Below, piece after piece: positions 53,170 to 62,097 of a stretch of 64,000 nt of DNA. Origin of the DNA: Thiodiazotropha sp040506705 (GTDB taxonomy: Bacteria; Pseudomonadota; Gammaproteobacteria; Chromatiales; Chromatiaceae); the NCBI GenBank assembly GCA_040506705.1, contig JBEVWG010000013.1, positions 1 through 64,000 on the forward strand, in the 5' to 3' direction. Each line of letters begins with the position of its first letter. Positions within the stretch are counted from its first letter, which is position 1. Below the pieces are notes generated by a model. That model had not been told where the DNA came from and made no database searches. It saw only the letters and a list, made by a program, of their open reading frames with translations. A program made the translations under genes and the position numbers.

Positions 53170-53539
53170 GGGGAGTTATATGGCTCCTTGGTGGTGAATA
53201 TCTGACATGAGTAGATGCCTTTTAAGCTGAATCCAAGATTTATGAATCTCTGCAATCTATAAGGCATTGATCCAATGAGAAATAAATAGCTTGGTTGAAG
53301 CTGTTATGGTTTTACAGTTTTGCTGTTTATTAGTCGCTAGCTTAATTCATCACCAGGAAATGTCCAATGATGAACATGTCGCGGATAGAGGATTGAGTCA
53401 AAAATGACGGTCTCAAGGGTGTAGATATAACTGTTAGCAGTGGATTGGACTTTTGTTGACGCCACAACCACCATTGATGTTATTACGGTCGTAAGTCGCA
53501 TCTACCGACTCAATATCACTCCACAGGCAGCGATAAAGG

Positions 53540-53564
53540 CCCCTCTCCCTTGACGGGAGAGGGG
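53540..53564. repeat. CCCCTCTCCC hairpin
   Basis: Perfect 10-bp stem CCCCTCTCCC / GGGAGAGGGG with a 5-base loop. Related to the next repeat and to 43204-43227. Confidence 0.65.
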
Positions 53565-53664
53565 GTCCGTCAAGAGCATTTTGAAATTGAAGTGATTGCG
53601 GCATGATCAGATCAATCTTTCTTATCCTGAGTATTGATCTTGAGGATGATGTTGTTGTTGAACA

Positions 53665-53703
53665 CCCCTCTCCCCCAGCCCCTCTCCCGCAAGGGGCGAG
53701 GGG
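53665..53703. repeat. CCCCTCTCCCCCAG repeat
   Basis: CCCCTCTCCCCCAGCCCC followed by TCTCCCGCAAGGGGCGAGGGG; a widespread style of intergenic palindrome. Strong stem CCCCTC / GAGGGG. Confidence 0.6.
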
Positions 53704-53848
53704 AGTAACGATGTTTCAGTTTTACATTACTCTTCACCCTATTTGCCATTGTGATGATGTTTTTTGTTCTTTATCCTCTGATCTGTAATGCTTTTCATCT
53801 CTCAAAATCCTATCGACAAGAGAAGCCAAGAAATTAATAGAGGTGCCC

Positions 53849-53975
53849 TTATTAACCCGGCGACTAAGTATGTCGTCTTCAGGGTATCAAGCCTGTCCTT
53901 GATCAAGGTACGGCTCGCGCCCCGCAGGAAGTGCCCTTCGGTTGAAGACAACATACTTAGTCGCCGGGTTAATAA
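53849..53975. repeat. 127-bp element with 33-bp inverted arms
   Basis: Left arm 53849-53881 (starts TTATTAACCCGGCGACTAAG) and right arm 53943-53975 (ends TTAGTCGCCGGGTTAATAA) are inverted complements with one mismatch. A GC-rich 61-base centre separates them. Copies of a single arm occur at 15448-15485 and 49938-49975. No coding capacity, so a non-autonomous repeat or structured RNA source is possible. Confidence 0.85.
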
Positions 53976-54336
53976 TATATGAACGAGTCGTAATTTAATG
54001 CCAGGTAGTAGAGTGCAGTGGTTCTGTTCGCAATAGAACTTTGCGATAATATGATGAAAGGTGCTTTTTAAAATATAAGTTGGGTGTTCGTTCGAAAACT
54101 TTATCGAAATAAGATTCGATTAAAAGTAGCGGGGTAGTCATTCTGAATAGGGGGCTATTTAACTGAAGCGACACTGCTCAGGGGAATACCAAAAATAATT
54201 GCCAGGCACCGGTTCACCCTAATGTAGCAAGCGTGCAAATAATAGATATTAAATCGAGTGTCAGGGTTGCTCTTTGCCAAATGTTTCATAAGTCTATCGA
54301 CTCTCTTGTCATAATCAAAGAGCGATATTTTATCCG

Positions 54337-55047
54337 TTAGTTTTTCTTCCGCTTGTCTTTTACGAGGTATGAGTTGCCTGGTCCTCTTTTTAACTCAAAT
54401 AGATCAATCGCCTTAATCAGGCTGCTTAAATTTCTGTATCCGTAATTTCTTGTGTCAAAAGATGTTTTATTGGATATATGTGATCCTACTGGACCAAGAG
54501 CAGCCCATCCATTATCTTCCTCAGTTGCCTCTATTGCCTGTCGTAAAAGATTGATTAGCTTTGTATCTGATTTTATGTTTTTTGATTTTTCAGTAACTGA
54601 ACTATTCTGTTTGGGCGCTTGATCGATGTATAAGAACTTAGAACACGCGTTAACAAAGGGTGAAGGTGTTTTACGCTCTCCAAAGCCGAGCACGACTTTA
54701 CCCTCTGCAAGTGCGCGAGTAACCATGGGTGTAAAGTCACAATCTGATGAAACGAAACACATAACATCAATGTTCTTTGTATACATGACATCCATTGCGT
54801 CAATCACCAAAGCAATATCGGATGCATTTTTGCCTTTAGTTAAATCGTACTGCTGTATTGGCTGAATGGCGTATTCATTTAATAAGTCCTCCCAAGGCTT
54901 TAGCGAAGAACTTTTCCAGTTACCGTATGCCTTTCTTATTGTTACCACCCCATATTTTGCAACTTCGCTAAGGACATCTTCAAATTTACTTGCGGGTGCA
55001 TTATCAGCATCTATAAATAGTGCAATTTTTTGAGTTGTATCGCTCAT
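54337..55047 (-). CDS. NYN-domain (PIN-like) protein with OST-HTH/LOTUS-type C-terminus
   Basis: 236 residues. NYN nuclease-like domain (about 8-140): IALFIDADNAPASK with Asp13, Asp15 and Asn16, KGKNASDIALVIDAMDVMY and FVSSDCDFTPMV carry the acidic residues expected for a metal-dependent PIN-like site. The C-terminal part (about 155-230, LINLLRQAIEATEEDNGWAALGPVGSHI ... YGYRNLSSLIKAIDLFEL) fits an OST-HTH/LOTUS RNA-binding domain. Bacterial members of this architecture (LabA/YacP relatives) are suspected RNases but are mostly uncharacterised. Isolated between repeat-rich spacers. Confidence 0.85.
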   Translation of the reverse strand: MSDTTQKIALFIDADNAPASKFEDVLSEVAKYGVVTIRKAYGNWKSSSLKPWEDLLNEYAIQPIQQYDLTKGKNASDIALVIDAMDVMYTKNIDVMCFVSSDCDFTPMVTRALAEGKVVLGFGERKTPSPFVNACSKFLYIDQAPKQNSSVTEKSKNIKSDTKLINLLRQAIEATEEDNGWAALGPVGSHISNKTSFDTRNYGYRNLSSLIKAIDLFELKRGPGNSYLVKDKRKKN

Positions 55048-55581
55048 TAGTTATCTATCCCTATTGTTCAAACGAACCCCAGTGCTCTTGAGAAGGCGGA
55101 GAAAAAATTGAGGTTTGTTGCTTCAGTAAGAAGATCCATTCACTCTTGTAAGATTAGTATGAGAGAGACTGTTTTTATTAGATTCAGCTGTTTTTTATAG
55201 TGTCGCTCAAATTGAGTGCCCGTGTCATGACTATATGGGGTGGAGCTCTGTCTGGTAACTCCCTTTTCTATTTTCTAACTATTTCACTCAGTATTTTATA
55301 AAAGGATAATTGTAAGCATAGCATTTACTTTAGACTCTACCGGGGCGACATGGATGACCAGCTTCTAGGATAGAGATAAAATAGATCCCTGGTTACAGAT
55401 TAATCAGAGGTTCTTGTTGCAGGTGACTATTGATCTGAATCAATAAAATCGATAGATATATGGGGTTATTGAAATAATTCAATGAGTCAGTTCGAACGAA
55501 AGAGTAATGTACTACGGATCTTTCAGTGAAGAACTGCTTCAGATAGTAAGTCATATCTATTACCTCCATGTGGAGAATCTC
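55048..55581. other. Spacer between NYN gene and FABP-like gene
   Basis: About 530 bases with no supported gene. The frame of the next gene is open from 55507 but its first 25 codons are not conserved-looking and lack a ribosome-binding site. Confidence 0.4.
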
Positions 55582-56142
55582 ATGAGTGATGCAATTATTG
55601 ATAGTCTAGGTCCATTGGCCCCTTTGGCTGGTGTTTGGGAGAGTGATCAGGGTGTGGATAGATCGAGGATCCATGGCAAGGAATCGGTCACAAAATTCCG
55701 AGAAAAAATTGTTTTTGAACCATTGGGTCCGGTCAATAATGGGCCACAGGAACTCTATGGATTGAGATACTCAACCGTCTGCTGGCCTCTGGATAAAGAG
55801 GATCCATTCCATGAAGAGCTAGGTTACTGGCTTTGGGACAAAGACCGCAAACAGGTTATGCGCTGCTTTCTGGTGCCCCGTGGTGTTTTAGTGAATGCTG
55901 GTGGTTATGTTGAGGAGGATAGCAAAAACTTTCGCCTCGAAGCTGAGTTAGGCTCACTGACCTATGGTGTCCTATCCAACCGCTACCTTGATGACAGCTA
56001 CAAAACCAAGCGCTACTCGCTTGATCTCTCAATTAACTCAGATGGTACATTCAGCTACAGTGAAGATACCGAGTTGTGGATTCCTGTTAAGCAGGAGATA
56101 TTCCATCATATTGATGAAAATACCTTAACAAAAGTCAGTTGA
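55582..56142 (+). CDS. Nitrobindin/FABP-like beta-barrel protein
   Basis: 186 residues, with the opening SLGPLAPLAGVWESDQG typical of the DUF1794/THAP4-type heme-binding barrel family (nitrobindin-like). WESD and the GxW motif are in place; later LGYWLWDKDRKQVMRCFLVPRG and the C-terminal strand SYSEDTELWIP complete a lipocalin-like pattern. The family's heme-ligand His cannot be located with certainty, so heme binding is not claimed. The start at 55582 has GGAG about 6 bases before it. An NADPH-dependent FMN reductase gene follows after 54 bases. Confidence 0.65.
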   Translation: MSDAIIDSLGPLAPLAGVWESDQGVDRSRIHGKESVTKFREKIVFEPLGPVNNGPQELYGLRYSTVCWPLDKEDPFHEELGYWLWDKDRKQVMRCFLVPRGVLVNAGGYVEEDSKNFRLEAELGSLTYGVLSNRYLDDSYKTKRYSLDLSINSDGTFSYSEDTELWIPVKQEIFHHIDENTLTKVS

Positions 56143-56196
56143 TTGTTAAGGCTCCATGCTGTTGTATAGAAGCCCAGCAAGAAGAGTTCATTTATT

Positions 56197-56811
56197 ATGA
56201 AAATCAGCATCATCACTGGTAGTCACCGAGTTTCATCTCAAAGCGAGAAAATCGGACGTTACACCACGTCGGTCCTGCAAAATGATTTTGATGATATTGA
56301 GACTTATCTCTATTCACTTGCTGGGAATCCACTCCCGCTCTGGGAACAGTCTATCTGGACAAAGGATAAGGAGTGGGTTGAACGGCTGGCCCCTTTGAGA
56401 AAGCAGTTTTCTGAAAGTGATGCTTTCGTCATTATATCCCCGGAATGGCATGGGCAGGTTCCAGCTGGTCTGAAAAACTTCTTCCTGATGTTCAACAATT
56501 TGGAGCTGGGGCATAAGCCAGCTTACATTATTGCAGTCTCTTCTGGTGCTGGCGGAGCCTACCCAGTAACCGAGCTGCGGATCAGCAGTTATAAGAACAA
56601 CCGTATCTGCTATATCCCAGAACATCTTATCGTGCGTAATTGTGAAAAGGTCTTTAACGAGAACCCCGAAGAGAACGACCCTGATAGTGATCCGTACTAC
56701 AAATCTCGTCTCCATTGGGGGCTGGGTATTTTAATTGGCTACGGTAAGGCGCTGAAAGCAATGCGGCAGCAGACACAAGTCCATCATGATGATTTTGCTA
56801 ATGGAATGTGA
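56197..56811 (+). CDS. NAD(P)H-dependent FMN reductase
   Basis: 204-residue flavodoxin-like protein. FMN phosphate loop SGSHRVSSQSEK-type (residues 6-20, ITGSHRVSSQSEKIGRYT) and the SPEWHGQVPAGLKNFF motif are typical of the NADPH-dependent FMN reductase / chromate reductase family. Probably supplies reduced flavin or handles quinone stress; substrate not certain. Follows the nitrobindin-like gene on the same strand. Confidence 0.82.
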   Translation: MKISIITGSHRVSSQSEKIGRYTTSVLQNDFDDIETYLYSLAGNPLPLWEQSIWTKDKEWVERLAPLRKQFSESDAFVIISPEWHGQVPAGLKNFFLMFNNLELGHKPAYIIAVSSGAGGAYPVTELRISSYKNNRICYIPEHLIVRNCEKVFNENPEENDPDSDPYYKSRLHWGLGILIGYGKALKAMRQQTQVHHDDFANGM

Positions 56812-56937
56812 TTTCTGAGGCGAGGCTCAGCTACATAATCAATCAGCTAGTGATGTTATTGCATTTACATCCCACCGTTTAATTTATTCCAAGGGTTGAG
56901 CTCAGGATTCGTGCAACTTCTAAGTAGACATGTCAAT

Positions 56938-58035
56938 CTACTCGCCTGCTGTTGCGCAAAAGTCACTTTCCCAGTACCCGGTACCAGGGATATATGGTGA
57001 GGAGGGGTCTGAGTTAGTTGGAACAATGGCTCGAACCCCCCATAAGATCATAGGGGTACAAACACCTGCTTCCCATTCGGTTATGATCCTTACATCAGTA
57101 CTGCCATCTAGGTATCGATCGACCAGCGATTCAGATAGTAGAGCGTTATCTGCATATCGGTAGGTGTAGCTAAAATCGTCAGTGTATTGATCCAGATCAG
57201 ATCTGAATTCGAAACTTGTTGGCTGGTTAGCGGAGTTGAAAGCAAAGTTGTAAACCATATCACCTATGGATGGTGTGCTCGGTGTTGTGGCGATAACGGT
57301 TTCTGTGTTGCCGTTGCTGAAATAGGTATAGCTGAAGAGAGAATCAGATCCAGGTGGGTTAACAGCCATGTTATTGGTTGAGACTCGGCCATCACTATTA
57401 TACTCAATCTGGTAAGTCTGATTTGCTACCGGGTTGTTGTTTAGATGATGGGTGTGTTCAATCAATCTTATGCCATCGTACTCAAGCAGATGATGAACCT
57501 GAGTGGTAACACCACCGATACTGTCCAATGATGTGGTATCTACTCTGCTGATAAGGCCGCTTGTATTGTAGGTATAAGTCGTAGTAAAGCTGTACTCACT
57601 ATTCGTTTCAGACCAGGTTTCGACTCTGCCATCAGTGTCGTATGTATAGGTCGCAGTTGTGTTCAGGTTCTCTCTGGGTAGTGTGCTACCGAGAAGTCTA
57701 ATATCAGGTGTACCATCGTCTGTATAGGTGTACTGCTCTTCCATCAGTCTACCGTTGGTGTCGTAGACAAATTCTGAGACGCCATCTATAACCCCATTGA
57801 GATCGAAATCGTACTGTCTGCGTAATACTCTGTAACCAGATTGGGTGTCTGGTTGGGTATCATCACTATTGACGTTGTCATCTGTTGTGCCGCTGTCACT
57901 ATCCGGGGTCGTGTTGTCACCACCACCACCACCACCACCACCACCACCGCCTCCACATCCGCTGGATAAAAGTGCAGTCAATAGAGAAGTTGTCAAGATT
58001 CGGATGAAAACAGAATGGGGTTTAGAGCAAAGCAT
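56938..58035 (-). CDS. Poly-glycine lipoprotein with YD-like repeats
   Basis: 365 residues. Lipoprotein signal with lipobox LSSGC (Cys27), then a run of 12 Gly encoded by a CCA/CCG-type triplet tract (about 57919-57955), an Asp/Thr/Ser-rich linker (40-70), a calcium-loop-like DFDLNGVIDG, and then repeats of the YD type (ATYTYDTDGRVETW, FTTTYTYNTSGLIS, IEYNSDGRVST). Such repeats occur in RHS and cell-surface proteins, but no RHS core or toxin domain follows. Start supported by AGGAG. Surface-exposed or periplasmic, function unknown. Confidence 0.75.
   Translation of the reverse strand: MLCSKPHSVFIRILTTSLLTALLSSGCGGGGGGGGGGGGDNTTPDSDSGTTDDNVNSDDTQPDTQSGYRVLRRQYDFDLNGVIDGVSEFVYDTNGRLMEEQYTYTDDGTPDIRLLGSTLPRENLNTTATYTYDTDGRVETWSETNSEYSFTTTYTYNTSGLISRVDTTSLDSIGGVTTQVHHLLEYDGIRLIEHTHHLNNNPVANQTYQIEYNSDGRVSTNNMAVNPPGSDSLFSYTYFSNGNTETVIATTPSTPSIGDMVYNFAFNSANQPTSFEFRSDLDQYTDDFSYTYRYADNALLSESLVDRYLDGSTDVRIITEWEAGVCTPMILWGVRAIVPTNSDPSSPYIPGTGYWESDFCATAGE
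57919..57948 (-). repeat. Trinucleotide repeat encoding poly-glycine
   Basis: Ten or so CAC/CCA triplets in a row, the coding-strand GGT run within the lipoprotein. Length changes would alter the number of Gly without shifting the frame. Confidence 0.85.
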
Positions 58036-58741
58036 GTGTTAACTCCTTTTCGACATCAGTCCTTGGTTGTCAATCCTACCTGTATCAGACTAAGTAACTA
58101 TACCTGTTCGATACTTTTTGCTGTGAAATGAGCCGGCCTAAAGTTTGGGCAATACTGATATATATGAGCTTGAGCTTTCTGGTTTACTCTGCTTGCTCAT
58201 ACTTCGTGCCGGGTTGCTGTTGTCTTGTACGCTTCGTGCTTTAGTCTGGCTTACGCCAGGATGACGAAAGAGAAGCGAACAGAGGCCACTTATTAACCAG
58301 CCAACAGACTCGATTCGCTGATGATACGCCGGTAATATATATCTCACAACTGTTATACAGGGCTGCCCCCTCTGCTAGGACAAACCTGCCGCGGCCCGAC
58401 TGATACCATTCTCAGTAACTACTATTTTCAAATTTCCAACCACGGGACTGCAGACTCAGGTCGGAAATCCAGATGAATGTCGGGGTAGGCAGCGGTTTTC
58501 AGTCTATTCGCCTCCAGCTCCCGGTTTTTTGACTAGGGGCGGTTATACTCCTTATACCTGCTTAATACCTTGTCCTTATCTCCTCAGTGCGCCTTGTATT
58601 TCAGCTCATCGCCCCCATATAACACAGTGTTGGCGTAAGTCTTCAATCTTCATGCAGTCATGAGTTATCTCTCCCCATCTCATGATGCGATTTATCACAC
58701 TACCGACACTTTGGCTCCTGGTAATCTTGAACAACTCTACA
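58036..58741. other. Spacer between lipoprotein and MFS gene
   Basis: About 650-700 bases without a supported gene. It holds a small CTGGC-TTAC-GCCAG hairpin at 58246-58259, a common intergenic palindrome type. Two promoters (divergent genes) are expected here but none is clear. Confidence 0.4.
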
Positions 58742-59962
58742 ATGGCTGATAGTGATACGGCGTCCCGCTTTCCCGTGCCATTTCGTGAATTCATCACCTT
58801 AATGGCCATGATGATTTCGATCACGGCTCTTTCGCTAGATGCGGTTTTGCCTATTTTGTCAGTCGTGGGCCATGATTTATCGATAAAAAACGACAATCAG
58901 ACTCAATATATTATCGGGACGCTACTGCTGGGTCTTACCCTGGGGCAGCTGCTCTACGGGCCTCTGGCAGATAGCTATGGCCGCAAGTTCAGTGTCTATC
59001 TAGGCTTGCTGATATTCGTGGGTGGCTGCTTCATGAGTCTTTTTGCTACCAGCTTTTCAGTCATGCTTTTGGGGCGTTTTCTGCAGGGATTTGGGGCTGC
59101 GGCTCCACGGGTTGCAAGCATTGCCATCGTGCGTGACAGATTCACCGGACGGGAAATGGCTCGCGTCATGTCCTTCGTGATGGCGGTTTTTATTTTTGTC
59201 CCGGTCATCGCGCCCGCGATGGGAGAGATTGTGATGTCCATCAGCCATTGGCGCATGGTGTTTGCACTATTTGTGGTTATGGCTGTTTTTACTGCCGCCT
59301 GGATGGCTCTGCGTCTACCCGAAACTCTCAAACCTGAAGATCGCCATCCATTTAATCTGAATGATATTGGATACAGCTTCAGAACCGTACTGACCAACAA
59401 ACAAACCCTTGGGCATACTATCAGCGCAGGGCTGGTTTTCAGCTGTCTGATCGCCTATTTAAGCTGTGCCAGACAGATTTATCAGGACTACTACCACACC
59501 GGTCATCTCTTTGCATTTTACTTCGCCCTGTCAGCGCTGTCGGTTGGTGTGGCCTCGCTGGTAAATTCCGGCATAGTCCGTCGCCTGGGTATGCACCGAA
59601 TCAGCCGTTTAGGGCTGATTGCTTTAGTCGCCGTGTCAGCGTTATTTCTGGCAAGCAACATGCTCTACTCCACACAGACCCCGTTGCTGCATTTTATGCT
59701 GTTTGCGGTTCTATCCTTTTTCACCCTCGGCTTGCTATTTGGTAATTTAAACGCAATGGCGATGGAACCCATGGGCCATCAAGCCGGTATTGCCTCATCG
59801 GTAATCGGCGCACTCACATCTGCCATCTCAACCATTTTGGGAGGTCTGATCGGCCAAGCCTACGATATGACACTGATACCCCTTACACTGGGTTTTCTGA
59901 TATTGGGTTTGCTGGCCCTGGCTGTGGAAGTGCGATTATCGACCTTACAGGGGGGAATCTGA
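58742..59962 (+). CDS. Bcr/CflA-type drug-resistance MFS transporter
   Basis: Major facilitator of the DHA1 Bcr/CflA type, about 406 residues with 12 membrane helices. Motif A GPLADSYGRKFSVYLGL, motif C-like region FIFVPVIAPAMGEIV and LDAVLPILSVVGHDL at helix 1 identify the family. Probably exports drugs or small metabolites. The start is taken at 58742 (MADSDTASRF) from family length; an in-frame ATG at 58682 would add 20 hydrophobic residues. Neither has a good ribosome-binding site, so the start is uncertain. Confidence 0.82.
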   Translation: MADSDTASRFPVPFREFITLMAMMISITALSLDAVLPILSVVGHDLSIKNDNQTQYIIGTLLLGLTLGQLLYGPLADSYGRKFSVYLGLLIFVGGCFMSLFATSFSVMLLGRFLQGFGAAAPRVASIAIVRDRFTGREMARVMSFVMAVFIFVPVIAPAMGEIVMSISHWRMVFALFVVMAVFTAAWMALRLPETLKPEDRHPFNLNDIGYSFRTVLTNKQTLGHTISAGLVFSCLIAYLSCARQIYQDYYHTGHLFAFYFALSALSVGVASLVNSGIVRRLGMHRISRLGLIALVAVSALFLASNMLYSTQTPLLHFMLFAVLSFFTLGLLFGNLNAMAMEPMGHQAGIASSVIGALTSAISTILGGLIGQAYDMTLIPLTLGFLILGLLALAVEVRLSTLQGGI

Positions 59963-60152
59963 GGTCAACGCCGAACGCTTTTGCAGATGTGCAGCGGAAA
60001 TTGTTTTGTTGGTTGAATGTTCATGCGGAGGCTTGATCATCCCAAAGAGAGGAATGGTTTTGGGTTGCAGCGGTATTTGAAATGAAAATAGCCTTTTTTA
60101 TTGCGCGGATTCAACTCTGAAGCACATAAAGTAGATGTAACTTATTTATATA

Positions 60153-60228
<76 letters not shown>

Positions 60229-60339
60229 CCGAAGCGGCCGATTATAGACCCTCTTGGTTCTAATGGTCTAGCCTCTTACTTTATCAACAGTTACACGCCT
60301 ATAGGCTGCCTCGGTAAATAACCCATTGATATATGTTGA

Positions 60340-61425
60340 TTATCTCTCTGCAGTCAGGCTGTAAGGCTGTGGGTTGAGTATTGGTTGGCGATCCAGAACC
60401 AGGTCGGCGGTGAGACGGCAGGAGGCTGGTCCAAGTACGACGCCATTGCGGAAATGTCCTGCATTGACATAGAGGCCTTCAATATCGGGTACTGGGCCGA
60501 TGTAGGGGACACCGCTGGGTGATCCGGGGCGAAGGCCGGCCCAGTGGTGCTCGATCTCTGATTGGGCAAGTTCCGGATAGTGGTTGAGGGCGTAGGCTTT
60601 AAGTTCCTGTTTTGCCTGCGCTGTTGTGGTCTTCTCAAAACCTCGAAATTCCAGGGTGCTTCCTATCAGCACTCTGCCGTCACGCCGGGGTATGACGTAT
60701 CGATCCTGGTGCAGGGTTACTCGTGAAATTCTGCCAGGTTGGTGTTTGAAGATGATCATCTGTCCCAATACTGGATCAATGGCTGGTGGTATCGGCAGTG
60801 ATTGAAGTAGCTGTCCTGTCCATGCACCGGCACAAATCACTACCTTGTCAGCTTCGAATTGGCCACTCTCTGTTTCGACCCCTTTGATTCGACTATTTTG
60901 GATGACCAGGTCAGTTACTTTTGTGTTCTGATGAATTGTGATGTCATCACAAATTGCACCATGTAAGGATTTTGTGAGCCGGGGATTGCGAATTTGTGCA
61001 ACATCGGGCATCCAGGCGGCATGTTGTGCATTGGTCTGCAATGCTGGTTCACAGGCTGCGATCTCTTTGCTTTCGATAAGCTGTAGATTTTCTCCACGCG
61101 CTTCAGACCATTGAAGGGCTTTTTCGCTATCTTCCGGATCAATAATCAACAGGCCGCTGGGTGTGTATTCCGGGTCTACTCCAGATTGCTCGGTGAGCTC
61201 TTTAGCGAGACTGGGATAAACCCCCTGGCTCCATGTTGCAAGGTCGGAGATTGAGGGTGCATATCGCCAGGGATACAAGGGTGAGATTATACCGCCACCT
61301 GCCCAGGAGGATTCCTGGCCTGTCTGGTTCTGCTCGAGGAGAGTTACCTGCATTCCCGCACTATGAAGCTCCCTGGCGGTGAGCATGCCAATAATTCCGC
61401 CTCCGACGATAAGACAGTCTGTCAT
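60340..61425 (-). CDS. thiO: Glycine oxidase ThiO
   Basis: FAD enzyme that oxidises glycine to the imine needed for the thiazole part of thiamine. FAD-binding VGGGIIGMLTARELHSAGMQVTLLEQ at the N-terminus, SSWAGGGIISPLYPW and the C-terminal GLRPGSPSGVPYIGP and HFRNGVVLGP. 361 residues. In Pseudomonas thiO borders the fimT-pilE minor pilin cluster, and here it sits next to pilE/pilY1; no thiS/thiG is near. A D-amino-acid oxidase role is the main alternative. Confidence 0.87.
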   Translation of the reverse strand: MTDCLIVGGGIIGMLTARELHSAGMQVTLLEQNQTGQESSWAGGGIISPLYPWRYAPSISDLATWSQGVYPSLAKELTEQSGVDPEYTPSGLLIIDPEDSEKALQWSEARGENLQLIESKEIAACEPALQTNAQHAAWMPDVAQIRNPRLTKSLHGAICDDITIHQNTKVTDLVIQNSRIKGVETESGQFEADKVVICAGAWTGQLLQSLPIPPAIDPVLGQMIIFKHQPGRISRVTLHQDRYVIPRRDGRVLIGSTLEFRGFEKTTTAQAKQELKAYALNHYPELAQSEIEHHWAGLRPGSPSGVPYIGPVPDIEGLYVNAGHFRNGVVLGPASCRLTADLVLDRQPILNPQPYSLTAER

Positions 61426-61575
61426 AAATACCTTGTTGGTTTAGGAGTCAAAAGAGTGAAGATGTGCAAAAAGATTTCGGTGTTAGCTTACCATATGCAA
61501 TCGATGGTGGGGTATGAATGAGATGTTTGGGGTAGGCTTGTTTAGGCGTGGTAATTATTCTGTTGAAAGTAAAGA

Positions 61576-61610
61576 TTAAGAATCCACTGGCGAAGTCAGT
61601 GGATTCTTAA
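61576..61610. terminator. Terminator after the pilY1-pilE operon
   Basis: TTAAGAATCCACTG / CAGTGGATTCTTAA, a perfect 14-bp stem with a 7-base loop, 56 bases after pilE. T-rich sequence flanks both sides (TTTTTTT shortly after on the plus side; TCTTTACTTT on the minus side). Confidence 0.8.
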
Positions 61611-61665
61611 TTGCTTTTTTTAAGCTTGAACTGTTTTTACTGCTTAGGGGTAAAGTACCTCAGTT

Positions 61666-62097
61666 CTATTTCCAACCTGTAACCCATACTGCATTCTCAA
61701 GTCGACTCTTCGAGCCACTTGAGTCTAGTCGATAGGTGGTTATATCATCCTCATTCTGGCCATGTAGTGAGGATGCATCGATAGTTATGCTGTAGCAATT
61801 GACGGTATTGCCGCAGGGACCTTCTCCTATGGTCAAATTTTCGTAATAGCCCTCAGCGCTTGTTGCATTGACATTAATGTCGGCGAGGTTGCTGGTATAA
61901 GCCGCTGAGCGTGATCGAAATACTTCTAGCTTTTGAGCCGCATCCAAGAGCGCATTCATGCCATCGTTTCTATGTCCTTTCCTGACTGAATCCACATAAG
62001 ATGGATAGGCTATCGCTGAAAGAATACCGACGATAGCTACCACAACCACAAGCTCTGTCAATGTAAAACCAGTGGTTGGTTTGTTGGAATTAGTCAT
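61666..62097 (-). CDS. pilE: Type IV minor pilin PilE
   Basis: 143 residues. Short leader MTNSNKPTTG before the cleavage site G|FTLTELVVVVAIVGILSAIAYPSYVDSVRKGHRNDGMNALL, which keeps the conserved Glu5 and the PilE-type GHRNDGM region. Two Cys (GPCGNTVNC) may form a disulphide. Its start overlaps the end of pilY1 by 8 bases. In P. aeruginosa PilE is a minor pilin of the priming complex with FimU, PilV, PilW and PilX, encoded in the same cluster. Confidence 0.88.
   Translation of the reverse strand: MTNSNKPTTGFTLTELVVVVAIVGILSAIAYPSYVDSVRKGHRNDGMNALLDAAQKLEVFRSRSAAYTSNLADINVNATSAEGYYENLTIGEGPCGNTVNCYSITIDASSLHGQNEDDITTYRLDSSGSKSRLENAVWVTGWK

Larger units (their letters stand above)
53170..54336. 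other. 1.2-kb gene-free region rich in palindromes
   Basis: No supported coding region. It contains two CCCCTCTCC-type hairpins (53540-53564, 53665-53703) and the 127-bp inverted-repeat element (53849-53975). Short open frames across these palindromes are repeat translations. Confidence 0.6.

Noticed and set aside
53603..53788. 61-codon open frame in the palindrome-rich gap
   Set aside because: Its centre translates the CCCCTCTCCC repeat and it lacks conserved features.
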